A DNA stretch of 64,000 nt from Tetrahymena elliotti 4EA (lineage: Eukaryota; Ciliophora; Oligohymenophorea; Hymenostomatida; Tetrahymenidae). A model generated the notes under the pieces. The model ran no database searches and had not been told where the DNA came from. It saw nothing but the letters and a program-made list of their open reading frames with translations. The translations under genes and the position numbers were made by a program. The stretch lies in contig JH720303.1 of the NCBI GenBank assembly GCA_000231825.2, positions 892,574-956,573 on the forward strand. The letters are read 5' to 3'. Positions 52,130 to 64,000 of the stretch are shown piece by piece. Positions within the stretch are counted from its first letter, which is position 1. Every line of letters starts with the position of its first letter.

Positions 52130-52880
52130 TGATGTAAAATATGAAGTAACTAACGATGTTTCAAGTGCAAAACTAATAAAAAGTGGGATGGCCTCAAGAA
52201 ATTTTAAAACTTAAGGGCATTTAAAAAAGAAAAGTTTCATAATTGAAGAGTTTATTTATTGATTACCCATTATTTTTCGAATTCATTAAGAGATTTTACT
52301 ATAAATAAAATTCAAAATCACAGTTAAATATTCTTTTTAGTCTTAAAATTAGAATAGTGGAAGCTCATACATCATACTTTTGATTAAAAATCTTCCTTCT
52401 ACTGATCAAGTTAGTAGTATATGATTTGATAGCTCAAAAACTAACTTTATTCTTTTATCAAAAAACAAAAATAAAAAAATTTTTGATTATTAAAAAATTA
52501 ATCATTAAATTTTATTTATTTAGATAAAAATAATTTATTTTTCAAATTTTTATTCAGAAGTTAGAATTTAGCTCATTTTAATTCAGAGAAAAATATTACA
52601 ATAATACTAAAAACTGAACAATAGATTTGATAATTATACAAATACCATAAATCTTGATTTAGAGTTCTTGAAAAAATAAATAAGTGTTTTCTATGATAAA
52701 TAAATATTTTAAAAATTTACCAAATGGTATGATATGATACTTATTTTAAATATCATTTAAAATTTAAATTAAAATCTATTTAAATAATCACAAAAATCAA
52801 AAGCTCATTTACTTAGGTCGCTTTTTAATTTTCATATCCTTCATTACTTCAATTAAAAAATATTGGTTTTAAATTTTGAG
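52130..52880 (-). repeat. Diverged duplicated segment, copy A
   Basis: This segment is similar along its length to 55420-56270. Shared words include ACTAATAAAAAGTGGGA (52169 on) against ACTTAATAAAAAGTGGGA, then the pattern TAGTGGAAG, CTTTTGATTA and CTTC(T/A)ACTGAT, and further on AAATACCATAAA (about 52645). Read on the minus strand both copies give related peptides (LDQQKEDFQSKV here against LNQLKDDLQSKV in copy B), so the ancestral coding strand is minus. Copy A has several TGA codons and is clearly decayed. The protein family is not recognised. Confidence 0.55.
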
Positions 52881-55419
52881 AAATATTTATAAATATTATT
52901 TTTGAAAATTTCAATTTTTTTTTTCTTTATCATATTTTTCAAAATTCAAGAATATTAATTTTTCTGTGTAATGTAGTAATTATTCTAAAGTTTTAAATAG
53001 AATTTATTTTTAAAAACAAGTACTTAATTTGACATTTATATTATTTAAAAGAATTAATGTCTAACTTTTAACATCAAAATATAAAACATTCTTTTATCAT
53101 CTATTTATGCTTACAAAAAATTTAAAATATAGTTTTCTTCTAAATTAGTAGAATACTTTGAAAGATTTTTTTTCTCAAAAATATTTGTTTCATTTACTAG
53201 TCTTTTTCACTTTGTTTTATAGTGAATACATTAACATTAGTAATTAAACCTTACAATCTTTACTAATTAAAATTCAAGAAATTAGGTAAAAGATACAAAA
53301 TAAACAAAGTAATATGGTAATACATTACTTCAAAATTTCTGATTAACATCTAGAATCTAAACAAAAAAAATGAATAACTCATTTTAATTTAAAAAAAACA
53401 TATTTATATCCTTTGAAAATTTTTTGATAATTATTTTTTTCAGTGAATTTTTTATTGCATTTTTTTTAAAAATTAGAAGATTTTCTTATATTTTTTTGAT
53501 TTGTTTCATGAATAATTTAAAATCACTATTGTTAATCTAAGTAATTTTTTTCTTCCAAAATCTGAACTTCACAATCATTATTATATTTAAATTTAAATTA
53601 TGTAACTAGTATGTTTAGTATAATCATAGACTTATTTTTCAATAAATTTTTATTATAGAAAATATTTAGAATATCCTTCATAATTGTTAAAAAATCTTAA
53701 GTTATTTTCATAAAATTATAAAATAAAATTATTTTACTAAGCTTCAATTAATTATAATAAAAACTTCTTTCAGTATCTAAAAAGCAGTAAAAGGTATAAA
53801 ATAGTTTGATTTGTGTTTGGATTAGGTGAATGAGAACAAATTTTGATACATAAATATGTGGATAGGGATATTAAGATAAAAGGGTATACTTGGGCTATAG
53901 GTTTTTTTTAATTAACCAAAATCTTATACTTAATTTGAGCATCAACGTCATAGTCTTAGATCTTAAATAAATAAAAAAACGTTTTGATTGTTTACATTAA
54001 TTAGGAAAAAATGTAAATGTATCTATTTTATTTGTGTTTCTCAACCTTTTAAACCTTTTAGAGAAAAATAATAATTTTTTTTCAAAGTTTTTATTTAAAA
54101 ATTTAAAAAAGAAAAGAATAATAAATTTTAATATAATTTTTAGATTTTCATTTTATTAAATATTTATTATTCATAAAAATTACTTTTTAAAATTAAGTAC
54201 CTTCTTAAGAATAGGTAATGTTTTTTCTATCGAATCAATACTCTCAATACTCTTAAATTGAAATATATTAGATGACAATTTAATTTTATCAAGTACTAAG
54301 TAAAAATAAAATGAAAATTAAATTCCAGAAGATAAACTTTTATTTTCCACAATTGCTTCTATTATTGAAATATATAATTCAGATTTTAGTTCTTAACAAT
54401 AAAGTAAAAAAACTTAAATACATACAATTTTAGTTTAATTTTTTATTTTTCATTAAATTTAAATATTAGAGAAAGTTATGAGTTTTTACTTATTGTAAAC
54501 TCTACTTCTTTCAATAGCAAGTATAGCCCAATTTATAGTATCAGAAACATAATAGTTTAAATATAATTGTGATCTCAACTGAAATTTTTTAAGCTAGTAC
54601 TTTAGGTAATTATTGGTTTTTATTCAAAGAAACAGGCTATTTTATGTAGGAGATACTTTTTTAGAAATTTTTGAAAATACTCAAAAAGTTCAAATTTTGT
54701 TTCTTAAGACTTAAAATTAAATGGATAAATTTCAACTGGAATTTCTAAAAAATAAAAATAATAAACATAACATAATCTAAAATATGCTGTAATTAAGTTC
54801 TTTAATTTTATTGCATATTCAAACTAAAATGCTAGATGATAGAGTTTATAGCTAATAATAATTTTAGTTATTACTATTGTAAAAAAACAAAAGCTATTAG
54901 TAAAAAAATATATAGGATTTGCTTATTCTTGAAAGGGTTTTGATAATAAAAAGTTCATAGATGAAAGAAGGGAGTAAAAGAAATTATATTACATTAAAAA
55001 TTATTTAGTTAATGAAACTACTTAATTCACAAATAGAACCAAAAAATTCTGGTTATCCTCTTTTAATATTTTAGGTTTTGAACAAATCACTGTAAAATAG
55101 ATGTATTATTTTATAAGTAAGACTATTCCTTTTATCCAGGATGAATTTGATAAGTATATAAATAAAAACTTTAAAAATGATGTACGATTCTTAGTGTAAT
55201 TACTTTCCATCAAGAATTAAAAGGAAAATTGATGTATTATAAAAGTAATTTGGAAAAATAATTAATCGAAAGAGTTTTTCAGACAAAGTTGGATTATAAA
55301 TTTATTAGCTATTTACCGATTGTTAGATTTATTATCTAATTTAGATATTTTAAGAAAAATAACTAATAAAATAATGATTCATACTGATTAGAAAGCAATT
55401 ATTTTGATAAAAAAAGAAG
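52881..55419. other. Gene-poor AT-rich stretch between the duplicated segments
   Basis: About 2.5 kb of extremely AT-rich DNA. No gene, RNA or tandem repeat could be supported. Confidence 0.4.
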
Positions 55420-56270
55420 AAATTTATGCAAATAACTAATGATGATTCACGCGCAAACTTAATAAAAAGTGGGAATGAACAGAAACATTTACAATTTTAA
55501 GGTGCTTAAAGATGAAAAACTTCATAATTTAAGAGTTGATTTCTTGGTTAGCTTTTATTATTGCAATCTTCTTTAATTGATTTTGCAAAATTTAAAATTC
55601 AAACCCAAATCTACTATACAATTATGAAGTTAAATATCCCTTTATACCCATAAAATTATAGAGTAGTGGAAGTTCCTCCTTAAACACTTTTGATTATAAG
55701 TCATCCTTCAACTGATTAAGTTTTTTTGCATATATTTTCTTACTTTTAAATCAACTCAAAAGGATTAAATTAAGAAAATATAATAATGAGATATAATATA
55801 TATTTAGTTAATAATATGCTAAGAATCTTTTTTTAGAATCATATATCTTGTGTAGATAATAAAATAACATTTAAAATTTATATTCTGATTGCTCATATTT
55901 GTAAAAAAAAAACTACAAAAAAATAAAAAAAACAATTTAAAAATTAGGTAATATTTCAAATACCATAAACTGTTTTGTTCTAGAAAATAAATGAGCTCAA
56001 AATTACTTAAATTTGAATGAATAGAAAATAATCTTTTCTAAATTTTTAGAATCTCAATTCATAAGATTAAATAAATATTGAGGTATTTTTTAAATAATCA
56101 ATAATAAAAAAAGCTTGAGATATCATGTAAAAAACCAAAATAAATCCAATAACAGTATTTATACTATTTAGTAAAAGTAGGTTTATTTCTTAAAATATTT
56201 AATTTTCGTTTAAATTTCATATTTCATAACCCTAATTATTTCTTCAGCTTACTTACAATTTAAAAGATAT
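55420..56270 (-). repeat. Diverged duplicated segment, copy B (holds an open minus-strand frame)
   Basis: Counterpart of 52130-52880. On the minus strand a frame with no TGA runs from about 55775 down to about 55395 (about 125 codons). It includes LNQLKDDLQSKVFKEELPLL, GYLTSQLYSRFGFEFQIL and NSQIMKFFIFKHLKIVNV. Better preserved than copy A, but no start codon, splice structure or family could be assigned, and the sequence further along the minus strand breaks up. Probably a pseudogene or one surviving exon of a gene family that was duplicated locally. Confidence 0.5.
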
Positions 56271-58409
56271 TTTTATTTACTTAACAAATAATATGTTTTC
56301 AATTCAAATATCTTGATTAAGATTAGATACTTGCTTTGGTATTATTTATTACAGCATTTAACAGCAGGATATTTATATTTATAATCATGATCTTTCAACA
56401 AATATTAATTTTTTATTACAATAATAAATTTAATACTATTTCATGCTATTGAAGAATCCTTAAAAAATTGAAAATATTTAAAAATTATTGTTAAAAAATA
56501 ATACTTAGAAAAATATTTTTTACCAAATTTAATGTGAATTAATGTTAATGTATAAAGATATGATGAAATTTATTTGGAATTTGATCAATTTTAATGTATA
56601 AATTAATAAAGAATCAAATAAAATAAATATGGAAATTTTCAGATAAATTTTATATTTTTAATAGAGGATATTTTAACTATCCATCAGTTATTAGATATTT
56701 TATACCTTTCTTAAAAATGACTTGGATAAGATTAAATAACTTAGACACATTATTTATTTTAATATTTAATATTTTAAATATGATGTTTCTTTTATCATGA
56801 AAGAAACTGTAATGGTTTGGAAAAATTTGATTATTACGATTTATGGTATTTGAAGAGTAAAAAGAAAATAAAAAACTTAGAGGACAATGTATTTAATGAT
56901 GTAAGCAGACTCTAATAAGTGAATGAAATTTTCTTAAATTAATTAAAAAATGTAATTGATAATATATTTTGTGGTAAAAATCATTGATTTTGATAATTTA
57001 AGATTATGCATGTGCTAATACATCACTGATTTTTAATCATCCAAAACTCAATTTTTGTTTGAATAACTGCGTCATAACCCTAGAAAAATACAATTTCTCT
57101 GATTAAAAAATTTATCTACAATTCTTGAAAATCATTGTAATAGTGATTTATATCTTTCACTTCTATGTACCATAATCTATATCTATAAAAGTTTATAGTT
57201 TTAGAAAAATTTAAATATATAATTTAGAAAAATGATATTTTTGTATCCTAAATTCAAAAACCGTTTTTTTTACTTAATAAGTATCAATTTTTTTCAGCTA
57301 AGTACTTTTTAACAAAATTTATCAATTTAATTGCAAAATATTAAAAAAAGGAACAAGTTTTTAAAGGAAGAACTTGAAATCATTTATGAGATAAATCTTG
57401 GTTTTTATATATTATTATAGTTTTATTGAAAAATAAATAGATGCTAACTTTATAAATAATATTTTCCATAAATTGATGCAGAAAAAAATTCTTCAGCTTA
57501 TAAAATTTACATGACTTTGCAAAAAGCATTTATTAGTTTGCTATTTATTTTGTTAATATTTAATCAATTTTTCAATTACACATTTATCTAGTTTTCAAAT
57601 AGAAACAAGGCAGTAAATTTTAGAAACAAATTTTATGGTCTTTAATTGATTTTTGATTTAGTATATTAATATAAACTTGAATTAATTTCTGGTTTAGGCA
57701 ATCTAGCTTATCTATTAACAATCTGAACACTCACTTTCTCTCTTGCTTATAAAAATCAACCCTCACTAAAAGTAAATAGTAAATAGATATTAAAAAAAAA
57801 TTACTTAGAAGAAAATAACCCTAAAAATTTTGCATTTTACTTCTTCTTTTAAACTAAACAAAAAATACCATTTAATTATAGATTTCTCAAAAGATGATGA
57901 GAAGGTTATTCAGATTATTTTTAATCATCTAAATACTTAAAGGTATTATGAAAAATAGTGCTAAATTTTTGATGATCAAATTTTTAAAAAAAAGCTTTTG
58001 AAGAAGATGAGCGAATTTCACAGTTTTATTACTCTCCAAATGTTGAATAATTTGATAAAAATTAAGTTGAATTTTAATATTAAAGTTTCAAAAATCACAT
58101 TAAGATTTTTTGCTTATTTGAACCAGTTTTGACTAGGAGCTAAGAGTTTGCTTTCCATTTTAGCTTTCTATTTAAATCAATGTAATTAGTTAGTTATTTT
58201 TTATCAAAAATTTACTTTTAATTTAATTTGATTGAAAAGGCTAAATAAGCAAATAAAATGGATAATGTTATATTAAGATGAAGCTATTAGCTCAGGTTTT
58301 ATTGAAGGATAAAGATAAGAGATGTTTTATTTAAACTCTAAATATAAACAAAATTAATAAATAATTTAAAAAAATCACCTCAAATAAATTGAAATTACAC
58401 TTATTATGG
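56271..58409. other. Gene-poor AT-rich stretch upstream of the cysteine-rich gene
   Basis: About 2.1 kb with no supportable gene. The last few hundred bases should contain the promoter and 5' UTR of the gene starting at 58410. AACCCTA words occur at about 56227, 57076 and 57827 without other context. Confidence 0.45.
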
Positions 58410-61400
58410 ATGACTAAGAACATAATCACTCTTTCCTTGTTAATTAATTTGAATTTTTATAGTAATTTTTTATTTTAAAATTTTAGCTTTGTGGAATTTT
58501 ATAAAATTATTACTATTTAAAAAAGTTTGCACATTAGAGAAATCTACCAAATTTAAACCAATTAGAAATTTAGACTTCTCTAAACAAAGGTTTCAGGAGC
58601 TTGCCCTATTGGTTAATTTAAAAAATAAGATAGCAGTTGCTCTGCATGTTCTGCTAATTGCAATTTTTGTTCTGACAGCACAAGCTCAAATTGCTTTGTA
58701 TGTAAAGATTCTTTCTATATATCAGGTGCAAATCCTTATTTTAGAATTAAGGGAAGTTGTTCATCAGGATCTTCAAGTTGTGGTTCCTATCACACAAAGA
58801 GAGGTACTAGTTGTTGCCTTTATAATTGTTTGACCTGCGACTAATATGATAAATGCTTAACAGCAACTACTGGAAAGGTTTTTAGTTATAATTACAATGA
58901 TTTGGTTACAAAATCTGGTGTTTGCAACACGGCTTCAAATTTATATTTTGCTTCATGCGTATGTGCTCCTGGATAATATAATCCAGCTTCTACAGGATCA
59001 TAAACCTTGAGTTGCTCTGCTTGTCCATCAAACTGTAATAGGTGTGCAAAGCCTTCATCAACACTTGTTTGTGTTATTTGTAAGCCAGGATATTATTTAA
59101 ATTCATCAGGGACTTGTTTATAATGTGGTGCAAATACATTTACATAATATTTAATAAGAGATGATCTTACTGATGAAGGAAATCCATTTTCTTATTGCTT
59201 AGATTGTCATTCATCTTGTAATGGATGTACAAATTATGATGAATTCAGTTGCGCTAGTTGTAAATCAGGTTGGTATAAATTCGTTTAGACAGATGGGAAA
59301 ACAATATGTATGGATTGTTTAACTAGTCTAGGATATTTTGTGAAAAGTAATCAATGCTATTAATGTGGACCTAACTGCCAAACATGTAATTCTAATTTAG
59401 CAACAGAATGCAATAGCTGTTTATCTGGTTACTTTTTAAAAACTGACACAAAAACTTGTGATCTTTGTACACAAGATTTCTACTACTAATCAGGTAGCTA
59501 ATGCTTAAAATGTATAAGCAATTGTTAAAAGTGTAGTTCAGGAATATCTTGCACTTTATGTAATACAGGTTTTTTCATAAAGGGTAATGTTTGTGATCCT
59601 TGTAACTCAGATACTGGTTTTTATTAAGATTCTCCTAATAATAAATGTTTAGCTTGTGCAGCAAATTGCATAAATTGTACAGGAAGCTAACCATAAAATT
59701 GTACAAAATGTCAAGCTAACTTTTACAAATTCGATAATGATACACTAAGTAACCTTGCAGATGATTATTGCATTGACTGCAACTAAACTGGATATTTTTT
59801 AGATGGATCTACATGTCGAAAATGCTTAACTAACTGCTCATAATGCACAAACAAATCTACTTGCAATCTCTGCAATTCAGGGTTTTTTGTAGATTAGACT
59901 ACAGGGACTTGTATAGCAACTTGTAACACTTCCTAAGGAAACTATGTATGGAATGGAACTCATTGCAAAAAATGTGATCCAGACTGTCAGACATGCTAAG
60001 GAGATGCAAAGACAGACTGCTTAACATGTGCTCCTTCAAAATATAAATTTGATTAAAATAATACCCCAGATAACCTCAGCGATGATATTTGTATTACTTG
60101 CAATTAAAATCAGTAATTTGTTGACGGTGATAATATCTGCAAAAGGTGTGATTCTACCTGCATTACTTGTAATAGCACTGCAAACACAGGATGTTTAACT
60201 TGCTCTACAGCTTTATCAAGAAGAAACAATTTATGCATAAATTGCTCAACAATTTAAAGTGCTTATATAGAAGATGACTAATGTAAAGATTGTGATCCCT
60301 CTTGTGAAACTTGTTCAAAAGCTGGAAACTAATGCGATACTTGTAAATCAGGTTTTTCTAGACAGTTAAGTAGTTGTATTAATTGCTCCTTACTTACTGA
60401 TCATTATGTTGATTTTTCTACTAACGTAACAGAGGGTGAATGTAAAAAATGTGATTCATCTTGTGCAACATGTACTAATGGAAGTCCTACAGACTGTAAA
60501 ACTTGTGCAAATGGAAAATATAGATTAGAAAACTTATGTGTAAATTGTGATCTTGATAAATAATTTAAAAATGATTCAAATAAAACCTGTGAGGCTTGTC
60601 ACTCATCTTGCAAAACATGTTCTGATTTAACAGAAACAGGATGTATAATATGTGATAACAGTAAATTTAGACTTGGAAGTTTATGCATAGATTGTATCTA
60701 AGATAAATATTTTTAAAACATATCAACAAAAACCTGTGATTAATGCCATTTGTCATGCAAGACTTGTTCAGACGCTTAAGAAACAAGCTGTAATTTGTGT
60801 GATATAAATTTTTATAGGCTTGATAATAAATGTGTTTCATGTACTTAAGACAAGTATTTCAAAAATGAAGATACAAAAAAATGTGATAAATGTCATGTAT
60901 CTTGTAAAAAATGCTCAAATTCTTCAGAAACAGGATGCTTAGAGTGTGAATCTGGATATTATAAATTAGGAGACAAATGTGTTTAGTGTAATGAAGATAA
61001 ATAATTCAAGAATGAATAAACTCAAACTTGCGACTAATGTTATCCTTCTTGTAAAACTTGCAAAGATGAGACAAATTTAGGGTGTTTGGTTTGTGATGAT
61101 ACTATGAAAAGATATTAAGATGGAACTTGCTAAATATGTAATCCAAGCAATTCTCCATATTTTATATAAGGGGGTAATTGTAATAAATGCGATACAGCTT
61201 GCTCAAGATGCACTGGAGATTAAAATACATAGTGTACAGAATGTAGTAATCCTTTGCATAAAATTAGAGAAATAGTTAACTAATGTATGATCTGCCCTGA
61301 TGGTTATTTTTCAATAGACAATTATTGTTACTAATGTCACCCTTCTTGTGAAACTTGTTCAAGTTCAAGTGATAAAAAAAGTTGCACAAAATGTAAATCA

Positions 61401-64000
61401 GGATATAATTTTCATTAAGATAATACTTGTGGTGAATGTTTAGTGAATAATAAGTTTTATATTGATTAGAATGATTAAATATGCAAAAGTTGTGATTCTT
61501 CTTGTTTGACATGTACTGGATCTAGTAAATTTGAATGTACAAAGTGTGATGGGACTCTTAAAAAGCTCAAAGATAACACCTGTATTGATTGTCCATCAAT
61601 AGGATTCTATGCTAATGGTGAAAGATGTTATAAATGTGATTCAACATGTAAAACTTGTGATGGTGAAAATGACACTGGCTGTATTGAATGTTAAGAGAAT
61701 TTATATAAATTTGTGGATGATGGAAAGTGTAAGTCCTGTAAAAGTGAAGATAAAGTTTTTATAGATGCATCAGACAATAATATTTGTAAACAATGTCATA
61801 ATACTTGTAAACAATGTTCAAATGGAACAGAAAAAGGATGTACTATCTGTAATGATAATCTTTACAAAATGTTAGATTAAACTTGCTAAACATGTCCAGA
61901 CGATTACTTTTTAAAACAAGGAGAGTTCTGTTTTGAATGTGATTAATCTTGTTTAAAATGCTCAGACAAGACAAATAAATGTGACAAATGTGACAACTCA
62001 AAAGGTTACTATTTTGATGAAAGTAATTTTTGTAAAATTTGTGAAAACAATAAAGCTTTTTATATAAATGGAGAGTCTTGTAAACCTTGTTACTAAAATT
62101 GTTCTACATGTTCTGGTGGTTTAGCTACAGATTGTAAAACATGCTTAAATCCTTTAGAGAAATTAATGCCTGATAACAGTTGCTCAATATGTCCTTCTGA
62201 TGGCTTTTATGTAGAAGGAGATAAATGTGTTCCATGTCATCCAAGTTGTAAATAATGTTAAGGTACTTCTGCAAATGAATGCACTTTGTGCTAGGATGGC
62301 TAACACTTATTTAAGGATAAAACATGCTCAACATGCCCTACAGAGCAATATTTTATAAGTGGAATAAAATGTCTTTAATGCTCCTCAAATTGTAAAACAT
62401 GTACAAATGAAAATAATGATGGATGCTAAGAATGTATGGGGAATAAAAAGCTTGATAAAAATAATGTATGTATAGACTGTCCAGAAATGTAGTTTTACTA
62501 AACTGTTATATAATGTCTTGAGTGCCATTAAAATTGTCTCACCTGTAGTAATGGAGGTATTTATTTAAATTTAAAGTTATTTAATTTTCAAATTTTAACA
62601 TTTAACATTTAACAATTAACAATTAAGAAACAACAAGCTGTCTAACATGCTAACCTGGGCTTAGAAAAATGATGGATAATAGTTGCTAAATATGCCCTTC
62701 TACTAATTTTTATGATGATGGAATTAATTGCACTCCTTGTCATCCCTCTTGTGAAGTTTGTAAAGGTCTTACTGAAAATGATTGTTTAAATTGTCCAAGT
62801 GGTAAGCACTTTATGCCAGATAAGACATGTAAAGTTTGCCCAACAAATAATAAGTTTTATATTGATGGTTCCTCATGCATTCCTTGTTTTGAAGGGACTT
62901 GCTAAACTTGTACAGGAAAAGAATAGAATCAGTGCCTAACATGTTAATCAGGTTTTTATCTCTACCCAGATGGTTCATGTGGAAGTTGCAATGAAAACTA
63001 TTATTTTAAGGATGACTAAAATAAACTTTGTAAGAAATGTGATTCTTCTTGTTTGACTTGTCATGGAGAGTTAGATACAGAATGCGATTTATGTAATACA
63101 AATAAATTTAAGTATCCTAATCAGACATGTCAAGAGTGTGATGTTAACAACAAGAAATTTATATCCTCAGGTACTTTTTGTTTAGACTGCGATCCTTCAT
63201 GCAAAACTTGTAATAATGAATAACCTGATTAATGCAAATTATGTGAAGAAAATTTGTATTTCAAAGATAATTTATGCTAAAACTGCCCTGAAGAACACTA
63301 TTTTATTCAAGGAACATAATGTCTGAAATGTAATGACACATGCTTGAAATGTTCAGGAAATAAAGAAACAGATTGTATTTCTTGTGATAATAATAATTTT
63401 ATAGATGAGGACTCTAAAATTTGTAAACTTTGTGACATAAGCAATAAGTATTATTAGGATGAATTATTTTGTAGAAAGTGCCATGCTTCATGTAAAACAT
63501 GTAATAACCCCAATTCATGTTCGACATGTGATGATGGATTATCTTTTATGGAAGATGGTTCTTGTAAAGTATGTAGTATTAATGATGGATTTTATATTGA
63601 TAACTCTAATAATATGTGTAAAAAGTGCATTTCGAACTGCCAAAAATGCTCTAACGCAAGCGTTTGTGATGTTTGTAAAAGTGGATTTTTACTTAAAATA
63701 GATGGTACTTGTGGTAGTTGTGATTCAAATCAATTTGTTGATCAAAACCAAAAATGTTAAAGCTGCCACTCTTCCTGTTCAACATGTAATGGACCTCAAT
63801 AAACAGATTGTATAAGCTGCTCTAATAGCCAACTTTACATAAGATTAGATACAAAAATATGTGGAAAGTGTGATACTAATTAATATATTGATGGAAATAA
63901 ATGTGCAGACTGTCATTCAGATTGCTCAACATGCACTGGACCTCTAGACTAGGATTGCAATATTTGTTCTAGCAACTCAAAGTAATTTTGTGATAATTCA
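58410..64000 (+). CDS. Secreted or surface cysteine-rich repeat protein (furin-like repeats), 3' truncated by window edge
   Basis: From ATG 58410 one frame stays open to 62556. A 71-nt intron (62557-62627) joins it in phase to a second exon that is still open at 64000, so at least 1,830 residues are present. The first residues, MTKNIITLSLLINLNFY, form a signal peptide or membrane anchor. From about residue 80 the protein is an array of Cys-rich units, mostly repeating C-x2-C, C-x2-C-x-x-C-x3-G and a hydrophobic turn, for example CHPSCKTC, CDSTCKTCDG, CKSGFLLKIDGTC and YIDNSNNMCKKC. This is the furin-like/growth-factor-receptor cysteine-rich pattern that is greatly expanded in Tetrahymena. Such proteins are extracellular or surface-exposed and disulfide-bonded; function is unknown. 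No catalytic domain is seen within the window. A C-terminal transmembrane part may lie beyond it. TAA/TAG Gln codons are frequent and no in-frame TGA was found. Confidence 0.88.

Noticed and set aside
58463..58486. A 25-nt intron at the start of the cysteine-rich gene
   Set aside because: The frame from ATG 58410 runs straight through without it and gives a signal-like N terminus, so no intron is needed.
58489..58833. Frame giving a hydrophobic peptide (NKIAVALHVLLIAIFVLTAQ)
   Set aside because: It overlaps the Cys-rich frame in another register, and it ends at TGA after about 110 codons; the frame from 58410 carries the repeat array.

Overview
The window comes from the nuclear genome of a ciliate, most likely Tetrahymena or a close relative. 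It is very AT-rich. Every convincing gene reads through TAA and TAG as glutamine and ends at TGA, and genes are split by short AT-rich GT-AG introns, mostly about 35-100 nt. The families present (axonemal dynein heavy chain, MORN-repeat protein, large cysteine-rich surface-type protein, RNF32) fit a ciliated protist. Translations with the standard code break these genes into short fragments; all gene models here use TGA as the only stop.

Layout. 1-1.3 kb: 3' end of the RNA polymerase I largest subunit gene (+). 2.4-18.2 kb: a complete axonemal dynein heavy chain (+) with a long disordered N-terminal extension and insertions in the motor. 18.9-19.5 kb: a small EMAPII/Arc1-type tRNA-binding protein (-). 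19.5-27.9 kb: a gene-poor, extremely AT-rich stretch with one island of higher GC at about 23.4-24.1 kb whose nature I could not settle. 27.9-30.2 kb: a seven-exon MORN protein with 15 repeats (+). 30.5-32.2 kb: a decayed protein kinase-MORN fusion (-). 33.1-35.3 kb: ribosomal protein eS1/S3a (-). 36.1-37.6 kb: MAK16 (+). 38.4-42.3 kb: a nine-exon WD40/solenoid protein that best matches the TTRAY (TWD40) subunit of the TSET/TPLATE trafficking complex (-). 42.8-46.2 kb: DIS3/RRP44 exosome nuclease, eleven exons (-). 46.8-48.7 kb: RNF32, with two RING fingers around an IQ motif (+). 49.5-50.2 kb: a short-chain dehydrogenase-like protein lacking the catalytic segment (+). 50.2-58.4 kb: a second gene-poor stretch holding a gamma-glutamyl hydrolase fragment and a diverged duplicated segment. 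58.4 kb to the end: a secreted or surface cysteine-rich repeat protein (+) that continues past the window.

Functional themes. Four genes serve rRNA synthesis, ribosome assembly or RNA turnover (Pol I subunit, eS1, MAK16, DIS3), and eS1 and MAK16 share a divergent promoter region of about 820 bp. Others belong, or probably belong, to cilia (dynein, MORN protein, possibly RNF32). Nothing seen indicates operons. The most interesting items are the candidate TSET subunit, the kinase-MORN pseudogene beside an intact MORN gene, the unexplained GC island with an in-frame TGA, the active-site-less dehydrogenase, and the decayed duplication at 52-56 kb. Exon coordinates were worked out by hand from splice consensus, phase and protein similarity recalled from memory; no search was run.
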